64,000 bases of DNA from Ralstonia pickettii DTP0602. GTDB lineage: Bacteria; Pseudomonadota; Gammaproteobacteria; Burkholderiales; Burkholderiaceae. The DNA is taken from positions 248,001 through 312,000 of the forward strand of contig CP006668.1 of NCBI GenBank assembly GCA_000471925.1, in the 5' to 3' direction. Both the position numbers and the translations under genes were made by a program. Shown in pieces: positions 45,183-54,321 of this stretch; the stretch's first letter is position 1; every line of letters starts with the position of its first letter. The notes beneath the pieces were generated by a model. That model was not told where the DNA came from and ran no database searches. It worked only from the letters and a program-made list of their open reading frames with translations.

Positions 45183-46300
45183 CACCACAGGCTCTCCAGG
45201 AAGCCATGGAGCGTCGCGCCATGGCCATCGCCCAGATCGCCGACTTCGTTCCTATAGTTTTGCTGCAGCAAAGCGGCGACTTGCGGCAGCTGTGCGCGGT
45301 CGAAGTCCAGCGCGCGAAGCCGGTCTGGAAGTCCGAGGTGCTCCACCACATTGGAGATCCTGTCGGCCAGCAGTGCCGCAGCGTTGCTGGTGGCGTAGCC
45401 GCGGCAGAAAACCTGGAGCTTGTCGCCGTAGCATTCCGCGCAGGCCCGCAGGACCGGGGCGAGGGTAATGCAGGAGGTGATGCTGTGTGGCAGGCCGAAG
45501 GTTCCACCCAGGATGTGCCCGATGCGGTGGCTCAGGCCATAGATGACCGATGCGGGAAAGAAGTAGGACTGCCAGGCGGCAAGCTGGAGTTGCAGCAGGT
45601 CATCGGTGCTGGCATGCCCTTCGCGCAGCGCCCGCTGCGTATCGAGTTGCTGCGGCCATTTCTCCAGCACGGCAAAGAAGCGCTCCACGCCAGCCGCCGC
45701 CAGGATGGCGTGCGGGTGGTCCACGGTGACCTGGCGCATGCCTTCCACGGCATGATCGATGCCCTTGATTGCCGAGGACAGCAGCAATTCACGCGGGGTG
45801 TTGAGCAGGAGCTTCGGGTCGAGCACAACGACTTTCGGCACCGTCTCCCGCACGGCATAGCTTCGCTTGAACGGCTGGGGTCCCGTGGTCTCGGTGATGC
45901 CGAAATAGTGCGAGAACTCGGAGCCCGACAACGTGGTCGGAAAGGCGGCGATGGCCAGGTGGCGGCCGGTCTCCTGATGGTGGAGATGGGAGACAGCCTT
46001 CGCGGCGTCAATCACGGAGCCGCCGCCCAGGGCGATGATCGAGTCCGCACCGGCATGCAGGCACGCCCCCAGCGCGCGACGCACCCCGAAATCCGGCGCA
46101 TGCGGCGGCAGGTCGGTAAAGACGCCGACGCCTCCCTTCACGTGCGCCTGCAGGTGTTGCGCGTGGAAGTCCCGCAGCGGCTCGACGGTAAAGGTCAGCG
46201 GGCGCCGGATGCCGTGCTGGTCGAGCGACGCGACAGCCGTCGGAAGTATGTCGTGGCCCCAGAAGATCGCGTCTTGTGGCAGGCAGTTCAGCTGGTTCAT
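45182..46300 (-). CDS. Iron-type alcohol dehydrogenase, maleylacetate reductase-like
   Basis: 372-aa enzyme of the Fe-ADH superfamily. The nucleotide loop is GGGSVIDAAKAVSH, and the TTLSGSEFSHYFGI and SHRIGHILGGTFGLPHS segments match maleylacetate reductases, which reduce maleylacetate to 3-oxoadipate. The ATG at 46300 is chosen because GGAG lies 8 nt upstream; a GTG at 46309 overlaps that site. The gene is coupled to the amidase. The neighbouring dioxygenase would supply a maleylacetate-type product. Confidence 0.85.
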   Translation of the reverse strand: MNQLNCLPQDAIFWGHDILPTAVASLDQHGIRRPLTFTVEPLRDFHAQHLQAHVKGGVGVFTDLPPHAPDFGVRRALGACLHAGADSIIALGGGSVIDAAKAVSHLHHQETGRHLAIAAFPTTLSGSEFSHYFGITETTGPQPFKRSYAVRETVPKVVVLDPKLLLNTPRELLLSSAIKGIDHAVEGMRQVTVDHPHAILAAAGVERFFAVLEKWPQQLDTQRALREGHASTDDLLQLQLAAWQSYFFPASVIYGLSHRIGHILGGTFGLPHSITSCITLAPVLRACAECYGDKLQVFCRGYATSNAAALLADRISNVVEHLGLPDRLRALDFDRAQLPQVAALLQQNYRNEVGDLGDGHGATLHGFLESLW

Positions 46301-46478
46301 GTATTCCACTCCAGGGTGACGTTGCGGTTGGCTTATCCCTGGTTGGAAACGATAGTTGATCTGCCCGGCATTGGAAGCTGGCTGGCGCCGAACGCAGCGT
46401 CCATGAATATGGAACGCCGCGGCGGGCCACAGCGGGCATGGCCCGCGTACCGTTGGAGGGGAAGGAGGTCGTGCCGGG

Positions 46479-47390
46479 TCAGCGGCCGTCGAACGCGATG
46501 ACCTTGGGCAGCTCTATGGCGAGGAAATCGACCAGCGACCGCACCGCGGGAAGCAGGCCGGTCCGATAGGGAATCAGGGCGGAGATGCGCGCATCCGCGG
46601 CGATCCAGCCCGGCAGTATTTGCCGCAGCATGCCGGACTGCAGCTCGGCGCGGCAGATATACCCGGGCAGGGCTGCTACGCCAATGTTGGCGCAGGCAGC
46701 CTCCTTCACGGACATCATGCTGTTGCTCTGGAATCGTGGCTCGATCGGGATGGTGACGAGCCTGCCGTCGGGGCCGTGCAATTGCCACTGCGGCGGCCCT
46801 TTGCGCACCGCCGAGATGATGGCATGGGTTGCCAGTTGCTCCGGTTCCTCCAGGGGTGGCATCCGTTCGAGGTAGTCGGCACCCGCAAACAGGCACCACG
46901 GCGCCCTGGCAATGGGCCGTTGCACCAGGTTGGAATCCTGCAGTGCCGAGGTATGCCCGCGGATTGCCAGGTCGAAGCCCTCGCCGACGACGTCGACGAG
47001 CCTGTCCGTGGCAAATTCCACGATGCTGACCTTGGGATTGCTGCTCAGGAACGTCGGCAGGATCTCGCGCAGCGCAAACTGCGCAAGCTCGACCGCTACC
47101 GTCACGCGAATGATGCCGCTGGGTTCCACAAGCCTCTGGCGCATCGCCTGTTCCGCGACATCGGCGCTCTGCAACACGGCGACAGCGTACTGGTAGAACT
47201 CCGCGCCCACGTCGGTCACGGCGAACTGTCGCGAGGTCCGGTTGATCAGGCGCACGCCCAGCGACGCCTCCAGTTCTTTGACCCTGTGACTCAACGTCGA
47301 CTTGGGCATTCCCAGGCTGTTACCGGCAGAGGTGAAGCCACCGCGGTCGACCACTTGCACGAAGTAATAAATGTCTTTCAGGTCCAGCAT
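46479..47390 (-). CDS. LysR-family regulator of the aromatic cluster
   Basis: 303-aa regulator with the N-terminal winged helix (LKDIYYFVQVVDRGGFTSAG, then KSTLSHRVKELEASLGVRL) and a periplasmic-binding-type effector domain. The ATG at 47390 gives the canonical N-terminus. It is divergent from the nitroreductase gene and upstream of the reductase/amidase genes on its own strand, so it is well placed to control both arms. Confidence 0.92.
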   Translation of the reverse strand: MLDLKDIYYFVQVVDRGGFTSAGNSLGMPKSTLSHRVKELEASLGVRLINRTSRQFAVTDVGAEFYQYAVAVLQSADVAEQAMRQRLVEPSGIIRVTVAVELAQFALREILPTFLSSNPKVSIVEFATDRLVDVVGEGFDLAIRGHTSALQDSNLVQRPIARAPWCLFAGADYLERMPPLEEPEQLATHAIISAVRKGPPQWQLHGPDGRLVTIPIEPRFQSNSMMSVKEAACANIGVAALPGYICRAELQSGMLRQILPGWIAADARISALIPYRTGLLPAVRSLVDFLAIELPKVIAFDGR

Positions 47391-47619
47391 CAGGCGGCCT
47401 TGGTAGCGGTTGGTCCGATCGTGTGTGTCCATCGCATGGTACTGCATGGGGTACGCGCGGTGCCATGGTCCGGCACCGCCATCGACCGCCATTGCCATGC
47501 CTTCCGCCAGCGCACCCCTCGGCCGTACAGAAGACAGTGCGCCCGTTCCGCGCGCCTGGGCCAGCCGATCGTTCGCGTCCCTTGAACCCAGCGTACAAGC
47601 ACCAGGCCTTCTCAAATGA

Positions 47620-47646
47620 AATGGAGCGACTAAGCTCTGTTCCATT
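47620..47646. promoter_or_regulatory. Dyad before the nitroreductase gene
   Basis: AATGGA and TCCATT flank a shorter GAGC-GACTAA-GCTC repeat directly before the ribosome site. It may be part of a LysR site or a leader hairpin; the divergent gap (47391-47658) must hold both promoters. Confidence 0.35.
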
Positions 47647-47658
47647 AAAAGAGGAGAC

Positions 47659-48348
47659 ATGAAGATGGATGCAGCTGTTGTTGTCGACGCGCTGATCCGC
47701 GGGCGCCAGACCAAACGCGGTTTTCTCGATCAGGCGGTGCCCCTCGACACCGTGCGCGAGATTCTTTCCGTGGCGAAGTACGCGCCGAGTTCGAGCAATA
47801 CCCAGCCCTGGCGCTGCTACATCGTCGTCGGCAAGGCCAGGGACCGGATCGTCGAGGCCGCGGTCGAGGCATACCGGGCCGACCCGGAAGACCTGGCGCC
47901 CGAATACCCCTTCTTTCCCAACCCACTGCACGAGCCTTACGCGGAACGCTTTAACACCTTCCGTGGCCAACTCGGCGATGCACAGGGTGTCCACAGGAGC
48001 GACAAGGTCGGACGCAGGCGCGATGTGGAGCGCCAGTTCAGGTTCTTTGACGCGCCCATCGGCATCATCTTCACGATGGACCGGCGCCTGGAGCGGGCCA
48101 GCTTCATCTGCTACGGCTGCTTCCTGCAGAGCATCATGCTGGCCGCCCGGGCCAGGGGCCTGGATACCTGTCCACAGCAGATCTGGTCGCTGCAGTTCCC
48201 CGTGCTGCGGGAGCATCTGGACATCCCTGAAACCGAGATGGTCATCGCAGGGATGTCGCTCGGCTACGCCGACGACAGCCTGCCAGAGAACAACATGCGC
48301 ATGCACAAGCTCGAGCTTGATGAATTCGTATCGGTCGTCGAAGCGTGA
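47659..48348 (+). CDS. NAD(P)H nitroreductase (nitrophenol/nitrobenzoate reductase-like)
   Basis: 229-aa FMN nitroreductase-family protein. RGRQTKRGFLDQAVP and YAPSSSNTQPWRCYIV are the FMN/dimer signatures; GMSLGYADDSLPENNM is the C-terminal motif. In nitroaromatic pathways such enzymes reduce the nitro group to hydroxylamine. ATG 47659 is only 2 nt from GAGGAG; the second ATG at 47665 has better spacing and may be the true start. It heads the plus-strand arm with dioxygenase and quinone reductase genes. Confidence 0.88.
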   Translation: MKMDAAVVVDALIRGRQTKRGFLDQAVPLDTVREILSVAKYAPSSSNTQPWRCYIVVGKARDRIVEAAVEAYRADPEDLAPEYPFFPNPLHEPYAERFNTFRGQLGDAQGVHRSDKVGRRRDVERQFRFFDAPIGIIFTMDRRLERASFICYGCFLQSIMLAARARGLDTCPQQIWSLQFPVLREHLDIPETEMVIAGMSLGYADDSLPENNMRMHKLELDEFVSVVEA

Positions 48349-48428
48349 TGCGACAGAAGTGCCGATGCATTCCCTGACGGCAGATGCCGTGTCTTTTCAC
48401 ATCCCTCAACCTTGAGCGGGAGATTTAA

Positions 48429-49379
48429 ATGTCGATTATCAAAGGATTTCATCACCTGACGGCCGGTGTCAGCGGCGCGCAGGAAGACGTGGATTTCTAT
48501 GTCAAGCTGCTCGGACAGAGCCTGGTGAAGAAGACCGTGCTGCTCGATGGCGAAGACCCGATCTACCACCTCTACTACGGCAACGCCAATGGCGATCCCG
48601 GTACCCTGGTGACCTCGTTTCCCTTCAGGCAAAAGGGCGTGAAGGCCAGGCCCGGATCCGGACAGGTTCGCGTCATCAACTACTCGGTACCGCGTGACTC
48701 GCTGGATTTCTGGCGAGACCGGTTCCGTGCGCATGGGGTGTCGTATGCCCAGGACGTGACCGAGCGCTTTGGCGAAAGGCGGCAGCGGTTCTTCCACCCC
48801 TGCGGCATTGAATTCGACCTCGTGGAAACGGATCAGGATGCGCGGCCCGCCTGTGCGGCAGACGATATTCCCGATGGGGTGGCGATTCGCGGCGTGCACA
48901 GCGTCACGCTGTCGCTGCGCGAGGTCGCCGAATCGATCATCTTCATGACCGATGCACTCGATTTTCGCCATGTCGGTGACGCCGGTCCATACCATCGTTT
49001 CGAGACCAGCACGGGTGGCCCGGGCATGGTGGTTGAGTTTCTGCATGAGCCCGAGCGTCACCAGGGCTCGTCCATCTATGGCGAGGGTACCGTCCATCAC
49101 GTGGCCTTTGCCGTCGACAATATGGACCAGCAGATGATCCTGAAGGAGCGGTTCATGGCAATGGGCCATATCGATACGTCCGAGTCGGTCCATCGGAACT
49201 ACTTCCGCTCCATGTACTTCAAGATGCCAGGCGGTGTGATGTTCGAAGCGACAACGACCGACATCGGCTTCGCGATCGATGAGGAGCCCGGACACTTTGG
49301 CGAGGAGTTCCAGGTGCCGCCCTGGCTGAAAAGCCGCAAGGACGAGTTGCTCGGCCGGCTTGAGCCGATCGCCGTGTAA
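48429..49379 (+). CDS. VOC-superfamily ring-cleaving dioxygenase (hydroquinone/aminohydroquinone type)
   Basis: 316-aa two-module vicinal-oxygen-chelate enzyme like PcpA, LinE and MhqO. Candidate Fe(II) ligands are His8 (GFHHLT), His224 (TVHHVAF) and Glu273 (VMFEATTT), which keep the spacing of His11/His227/Glu276 in PcpA. These enzymes open para-hydroquinones to acyl or semialdehyde products that lead to maleylacetate. GGGAG lies 7 nt before the ATG. Its position between nitroreductase and quinone reductase suits a (2-amino)hydroquinone substrate. Confidence 0.88.
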   Translation: MSIIKGFHHLTAGVSGAQEDVDFYVKLLGQSLVKKTVLLDGEDPIYHLYYGNANGDPGTLVTSFPFRQKGVKARPGSGQVRVINYSVPRDSLDFWRDRFRAHGVSYAQDVTERFGERRQRFFHPCGIEFDLVETDQDARPACAADDIPDGVAIRGVHSVTLSLREVAESIIFMTDALDFRHVGDAGPYHRFETSTGGPGMVVEFLHEPERHQGSSIYGEGTVHHVAFAVDNMDQQMILKERFMAMGHIDTSESVHRNYFRSMYFKMPGGVMFEATTTDIGFAIDEEPGHFGEEFQVPPWLKSRKDELLGRLEPIAV

Positions 49380-49415
49380 GCCCCCGACACAACCTGAAAA
49401 CGAAAGTCACACACA

Positions 49416-50042
49416 ATGTCAAAACCTAAAATTCTGGTTGCCTTCTACTCCCGTAATCGCTCGACGGAGTTGTTGGCCAAAGCCGTTGCCGAAGGCGCCA
49501 TGGAGCTTGGTGCGGAAGTGCGCCTGCGGCGCGCACGGGAGGTGGTGGGCCCGGAGGTCATGCGCCAGGCGCCGGGCTGGCTGGAGAACGCCAACGCAAT
49601 GAACGCGCGCTACGAAGCGCCGACGGAGGCGGACGCCGAATGGGCGGATGCCATCGTGTTCGGTACGCCGACACGGTTCGGCTCGATTTCCACGGAGCTG
49701 AAGGCTTATATCGATGGTCTCGGCGGCCTCTGGTTCCAGGGCAAGCTGAACGGCAAGGTCGGCTCCGTATTCGGATCGACGTCCTCCCTGCACGGGGGCA
49801 ATGAGTCGACGCTGCTTTCCATCTATACCCCGATGGCGCATCTCGGGCTGATCATCGTGCCGCTCGGCTATGCCGATGCGGTGATGTTCAAGGCCGGCAC
49901 GCCATACGGCGCCACGCACGTCTCGAACCGCGACGCCGACAAGCCGGATGAAGACCACCTTGCCGTGGCGCGATTCCAGGGCCGCCGGGTGACGTCCGTT
50001 GCGCTGGCCTTGCATCCCGAACGGGAAGCCGTACCTGCCTGA
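49416..50042 (+). CDS. WrbA-type NAD(P)H:quinone oxidoreductase
   Basis: 208-aa flavodoxin-fold protein. The FMN phosphate loop is YSRNRSTELLA, followed by FGTPTRFGSISTELKAYID and STSSLHGGNESTLLS, the WrbA signatures. It reduces quinones by two electrons. In hydroquinone pathways this keeps the dioxygenase substrate reduced. It follows the dioxygenase by 36 nt and ends the plus-strand arm just before a strong hairpin. Confidence 0.9.
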   Translation: MSKPKILVAFYSRNRSTELLAKAVAEGAMELGAEVRLRRAREVVGPEVMRQAPGWLENANAMNARYEAPTEADAEWADAIVFGTPTRFGSISTELKAYIDGLGGLWFQGKLNGKVGSVFGSTSSLHGGNESTLLSIYTPMAHLGLIIVPLGYADAVMFKAGTPYGATHVSNRDADKPDEDHLAVARFQGRRVTSVALALHPEREAVPA

Positions 50043-50050
50043 CGCGGATG

Positions 50051-50083
50051 TGCCAGGGGCCGGCGGTCGCCGGCCGCCTGGCA
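50051..50083 (+). terminator. Strong hairpin after the quinone reductase gene
   Basis: TGCCAGG-GGCCGGC pairs with GCCGGCC-G-CCTGGCA: 14 bp, one bulged G and a 4-nt loop, starting 8 bp after the stop. There is no T-run. It lies in a convergent gap and may serve both directions. Confidence 0.6.
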
Positions 50084-50111
50084 GGATGCGCGTCCTGCCT
50101 CGACATGCACG

Positions 50112-50738
50112 TCAAGCAGTCAGCGCGCCGCTGCGCAACGATTGCGTGGCCAGGGCCTCGATGACGGATCGAGGCACTTCCGCAGAGGCCAGACCCGTCG
50201 CGTGCGTAAACCGGACGTCCTTGAGTCCGATGATGCCAAGCACTGCCGTCAGGTACGGGCGAAAGAAATCGGGCTGGACCGGCGGATCGCGGAACATGGC
50301 GCCGCCGGATGTTACCGCCACGAAGGTCGGGCGATCACGCAACAATCCAACTTTTCCTGTGGGCGTGTTGGTGAAGGTCACCTCGCGTCGAACCACGAGA
50401 TCGATCCAGTGCTTGAGGACGGCCGGCACCGTGAAGTTGTGCACCGGAGTGGAAATCCAGAGCAGATCGGCCTGTTCGAGCTCCCGGATCAACGCGTCCG
50501 ACACGGCAAGCGCTGCGCCATGGCGTTCCTTTGCCTCGGCGGCGGACAGCAGCAGCGCCTCCGCGTATTCAGCGGTGATGGCCGGTAGCGGCTCGGTACC
50601 AAGGTTGCGTCTCCTGACATGGATCTCGCGCCCGAAATGCGCGGACAACGCAGGCAGCAGTTGCTCGGTCAGGTGCCGGCTCGTGGAATAGTCACGGCGC
50701 GGGCTGCAATCGAGCAGCAGCAGGTTGAGGGGGATCAT
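50112..50738 (-). CDS. FMN-dependent NADH-azoreductase-like flavoprotein (AzoR family)
   Basis: 208-aa flavodoxin-like reductase. The N-terminal LLLDCSPRRDYSTSRHLTEQ is the FMN-binding start of AzoR, and the middle has STPVHNFTVPAVLKHWID and TFVAVTSGGAMF. Such enzymes reduce quinones, azo and some nitro compounds. The ATG at 50738 overlaps the stop of the GNAT gene (ATGA), so translation is coupled. The much longer open frame upstream is a shadow of the GNAT gene. Confidence 0.9.
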   Translation of the reverse strand: MIPLNLLLLDCSPRRDYSTSRHLTEQLLPALSAHFGREIHVRRRNLGTEPLPAITAEYAEALLLSAAEAKERHGAALAVSDALIRELEQADLLWISTPVHNFTVPAVLKHWIDLVVRREVTFTNTPTGKVGLLRDRPTFVAVTSGGAMFRDPPVQPDFFRPYLTAVLGIIGLKDVRFTHATGLASAEVPRSVIEALATQSLRSGALTA

Positions 50739-51172
50739 TGCAGATCCATGCTGAAGTGCAGGCCCCGGGCGAGCAGGCCTGAACGGAAATAGAAACGCTG
50801 GGCCAGCGCGTTCGCGAGCGCGGTATCCAGGACAAGTTGCTGGCAGCCTTCGGCGCGTCCAAGCTCGCCGAGCGCTTGCAGCAGACGTTCGCCGTGGCGC
50901 TGGCCCCGGCCTTCGGCGTCGGTGACCAGATCGTCGACGTACAGGAAGCGCCCGTGGATCATGTTGTCGAGACGGCGATATCCGGCCAGCGCAACAGGTT
51001 TGCCATCGTCCCAGACCGCGAGCAGCCGATATCCTTGCTCGCCCTGCAGCGTGACATTGGCCAGGAGGTCTTCCGGGGTTTGCAGTTGGGGACGCAGTTG
51101 CCGCATGACAGGGAAACAGGCACGGATGTCCGCCTCCGTCTCCGCATGTCTGAGAATCAGGTTGTTTGCCAT
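50735..51172 (-). CDS. GNAT-family N-acetyltransferase
   Basis: 145-aa acetyltransferase. The acetyl-CoA binding loop is in VTDAEGRGQRHGERLLQAL (a variant of Q/RxxGxG/A) and the C-terminal RFYFRSGLLARGLHF is typical. The substrate is unknown. The ATG at 51172 gives the normal length; a TTG at 51184 is possible. It is coupled to the azoreductase gene. Between it and the aceE-like gene are 268 bp with no recognised gene. Confidence 0.88.
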   Translation of the reverse strand: MANNLILRHAETEADIRACFPVMRQLRPQLQTPEDLLANVTLQGEQGYRLLAVWDDGKPVALAGYRRLDNMIHGRFLYVDDLVTDAEGRGQRHGERLLQALGELGRAEGCQQLVLDTALANALAQRFYFRSGLLARGLHFSMDLQ

Positions 51173-51440
51173 GGTGCCGATCAATGCTGGTTTGTGCAGG
51201 CTTCAATGTAGCTGACCGATGACACGGTCAACAGGTGCATGTTTCTAGTTTTTGACTAGGCCATGATTTGGGCGCCTGCTCGATCCGCGAGCAGATTTAT
51301 GCGCTTTCCCGCACGTGGATTGAACAGGCAGGCGTGCCGTAGTCGGCCCCGAAGCCGTTGGCAGTGCTGGCGCCACCGCCTTTTTGCGTCGCCCGGACAG
51401 TGGCGTCGACGAGGACGACCGGCGTCGGCTGCAGCTGCGC

Positions 51441-54164
51441 TCACGCCTTCCATGCCGCAGGCTGGGCCACCGATTTCCCGTAGCGTTCGCGCGCGGACCT
51501 GACCACTTCGATCGGCAGCTTGCCGTCATCCACCAGCGCCCGCAAAGCGGCGACCACGACGGAGAACCGATCCACCTCGAAGAACTCGCGCAGCGCCTGT
51601 CTGGTGTCGCTGCGCCCGAATCCATCCGTGCCGAGCGTCACATAGCGGCCAGGCACATAGGCGCGAATCAGTTCGGGCACCGCCCTGACATAGTCCGTGG
51701 CAGCAATCACCGGGCCGTTCGACTTTGCCAGAGTCGTCTCCACATACGATCCGGCGTGTTGGTCGCTCAGCCGGTTCGTCCGTTCCACCTCGATGGCCTC
51801 GCGCTGCAATTCGGTAAAGCTGGTGACGCTCCACACCTGCGCCACCACGCCCCAATCTTCTGCAAGGATTCGCGCGGCGGCGATGACCTCTGGCAGGATC
51901 GCGCCCGATCCCAGCAGGCTGACCTGGCTCGCGGCCTGGTTCTCCGGCGTCAGCGAGTACATGCCTTTCAGCATGCCATCGCGCAATGCTTCCGCTGACC
52001 CGCCGTGGCAGTCCGGTCCCGTCGGCATCGACGGTTGCGCATAGTTCTCGTTGCCGACCGTGACATAGTAGAAGACATCGCGCTGCTGTTCGCCCATCTC
52101 GCGCATGCCATGCTCCACGATCACCGCGACCTCGTAGGCAAATGCGGGGTCCCAGGCGCGGCAGTTCGGAATGGTCGATGCGGCAAGGTGGCTGGTGCCG
52201 TCCTGGTGTTGCAGGCCTTCGCCGCCCAGCGTGGTCTTGCCGGAAGTGGCGCCGATCAGGAAGCCGCGGGCGCGCTGGTCCGCGGCCGCCCAGATCAGGT
52301 CGCCGATGCGCTGGAAGCCGAACATCGAGTAGTAGATGTAGAACGGCAGCATCGGCAGGTCGTGCACGCTGTAGGCGGTGGCGGCAGCGATCCATGACGA
52401 GATCGCGCCGGCTTCGGAGATGCCTTCTTCCAGGATCTGCCCGCCGGTGGATTCGCGGTAGTAGAGCATCGAGCCCAGGTCCTCGGGCTCATAGCGCTGG
52501 CCGAGCGGGGAATAGATGCCGACCTGCCGGAACAGGTTGGCCATGCCGAAGGTGCGGGCCTCGTCGGCCACCACCGGCACGATGCGCGGGCCGAGCGCGG
52601 CATCCTTCAGCAGGCTGCCGAGCATGCGGACGACCGCCATTGTCGTCGACATCTCCTTGCCGCCTGCGTCCAGCGCGAAGCGCGCCCAGTTGTCCAGTGC
52701 CGGCACGGCGAGCCCCTCGGTCGCGGTCTGGCGGCGTCGCGGCAGGTAGCCGCCCAGCGCGGCGCGGCGCGCATGGAGATAGCGCATTTCCGGGCTGTCC
52801 GGCGCCGGCTTGTAGAACCGCACTTCCGCGACGTCCTCGTCCGACAGCGGCAGCTGGAAGCGGTCGCGGAACGCCTTCAGGTCATCGAGATCGAGCTTCT
52901 TCTGCTGGTGGGTAGTCATGCGGCCCTGGCCGGCCGCGCCCATGCCGAAGCCCTTCATCGTCTTGGCAAGGATCACGGTCGGCTGGCCGTGGTGGTCCAT
53001 GGCCCTGGCATAGGCGGCATGGAGCTTGCGCAGGTCGTGGCCGCCGCGGCGCAGGCGATCGATATCGTCATGGCTCAGGTGCGCGGCCAGCGCGGCAAGC
53101 TCCGGGTTTTGCTGGAAGAAGTGTTCGCGGTTGTACGCCCCGTCGTTTGCCGAGAAGGTCTGGAACTGGCCGTCGACCGTCTGGGCGAAGGCGCGCAGCA
53201 GGGCCCCGGAACGATCGCGAGCGAACAGTTCGTCCCAGTCTGAACCCCACAAGACCTTGATCACATTCCATCCCGCGCCGGCGAACAGGGCTTCGAGTTC
53301 GTCGACGATGCGCCCGTTGCCGCGCACAGGCCCGTCGAGCCGCTGCAGGTTGCAGTTGATGACGAACACCAGGTTGTCCAACTGCTCACGGGCGGCGAGG
53401 GACAGCGCGCCGATCGACTCCGGCTCGTCCATCTCGCCGTCGCCAAAGAACCCCCAGACCTTGCGCTCTGATGCCGGCAGCAACCCGCGATTCTGCAGGT
53501 AGCGCATGAAGCGCGCCTGGTAGATCGAGTTGATCGGCCCGATGCCCATCGACCCCGTCGGGAACTGCCAGAAATCGGGCATCAGCCACGGGTGGGGATA
53601 CGAACACAGGCCCGGCCCGGCGATTTCCCGGCGGTAGTGTTCAAGATGCGACTCGCTGAGGAACCCTTCGAGATAGGCGCGCGCATACACGCCTGGTGCC
53701 GAGTGAGGCTGGAAGTAGACGAGGTCGCCACCTTGTCCGGCATCGGCTGCGCGGAAGAAATGGTTGAACCCCACCTCGAACAAGTCCGCAGCGGAGGCAT
53801 AGCTGGCGATATGCCCGCCCAGTTCTCCATAGGCGCGGTTGGCGCGCACCACCATGGCCAGCGCATTCCAGCGCAGGGCGGCGCCCAGGCGTGCCTCGGT
53901 CTCCAGGTCGCCCGGATAGGGCGGCTGTGCTTCGACGGGGATGGTATTCACATACGGGGTCGAAGTGATGCGCGCGGCCGCGAGGCCCCTGGTCGATGCA
54001 TGGGCGGCCAGGCGCTGGAGCAGGAACTGCGCGCGCGCGTTGCCTGCGTGCGCGACGACGCCCTCCAGCGCGTCCAGCCACTCGCGCGTTTCCTGTGGAT
54101 CGCTGTCCTCGTTGGCAGAGGGCAGGGCGAGCATCGATTGCATACCGTTTGACACATCCGTCAT
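51441..54164 (-). CDS. Homodimeric pyruvate dehydrogenase E1-type 2-oxoacid dehydrogenase (AceE/MdeB-like)
   Basis: 907-aa thiamine-diphosphate E1 subunit. Diagnostic parts are YFQPHSAPGVYARAYLEG, the ThDP motif GDGEMDEPESIG followed by NCNLQRLDGPVRGNGRI, ILAKTMKGFGMG, and VVADEARTFGMANLFRQVGI. It is full length for the family. No aceF or lpd gene is adjacent, unlike the main PDH operon. It is divergent from an Lrp-type gene, the arrangement of Pseudomonas putida mdeB (2-oxobutyrate E1) with mdeR. It may therefore act on 2-oxobutyrate, borrowing E2/E3 from PDH. Confidence 0.92.
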   Translation of the reverse strand: MTDVSNGMQSMLALPSANEDSDPQETREWLDALEGVVAHAGNARAQFLLQRLAAHASTRGLAAARITSTPYVNTIPVEAQPPYPGDLETEARLGAALRWNALAMVVRANRAYGELGGHIASYASAADLFEVGFNHFFRAADAGQGGDLVYFQPHSAPGVYARAYLEGFLSESHLEHYRREIAGPGLCSYPHPWLMPDFWQFPTGSMGIGPINSIYQARFMRYLQNRGLLPASERKVWGFFGDGEMDEPESIGALSLAAREQLDNLVFVINCNLQRLDGPVRGNGRIVDELEALFAGAGWNVIKVLWGSDWDELFARDRSGALLRAFAQTVDGQFQTFSANDGAYNREHFFQQNPELAALAAHLSHDDIDRLRRGGHDLRKLHAAYARAMDHHGQPTVILAKTMKGFGMGAAGQGRMTTHQQKKLDLDDLKAFRDRFQLPLSDEDVAEVRFYKPAPDSPEMRYLHARRAALGGYLPRRRQTATEGLAVPALDNWARFALDAGGKEMSTTMAVVRMLGSLLKDAALGPRIVPVVADEARTFGMANLFRQVGIYSPLGQRYEPEDLGSMLYYRESTGGQILEEGISEAGAISSWIAAATAYSVHDLPMLPFYIYYSMFGFQRIGDLIWAAADQRARGFLIGATSGKTTLGGEGLQHQDGTSHLAASTIPNCRAWDPAFAYEVAVIVEHGMREMGEQQRDVFYYVTVGNENYAQPSMPTGPDCHGGSAEALRDGMLKGMYSLTPENQAASQVSLLGSGAILPEVIAAARILAEDWGVVAQVWSVTSFTELQREAIEVERTNRLSDQHAGSYVETTLAKSNGPVIAATDYVRAVPELIRAYVPGRYVTLGTDGFGRSDTRQALREFFEVDRFSVVVAALRALVDDGKLPIEVVRSARERYGKSVAQPAAWKA

Positions 54165-54256
54165 GGCACGACTCCGGTCCGAATTGCGGGGAAGGGATAG
54201 ATCCTGTTGTCAACAAAGGCTACGCCTGGAGCTGCGGAATGTGTGTCTGTTTTATC

Positions 54257-54284
54257 TTGTGGAAACCGGTGGAGGCAGTATAAA
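54257..54284 (+). promoter_or_regulatory. Probable sigma70 promoter of the lrp-like gene
   Basis: TTGTGG, a 16-bp spacer and TATAAA, ending 37 bp before the Lrp ATG. The gap to the divergent E1 gene is 157 bp, so an Lrp site here could control both. Confidence 0.5.
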
Positions 54285-54321
54285 TTCTCCTGGAAGATGT
54301 CATTTAGAGGAATAGTTACAT

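Noticed and set aside
51245-51440. Short minus-strand frames between the E1 and GNAT genes
   Set aside because: One frame reads VVLVDATVRATQKGGG, hinting at old coding DNA, but it is short, lacks a start and cannot be assigned.
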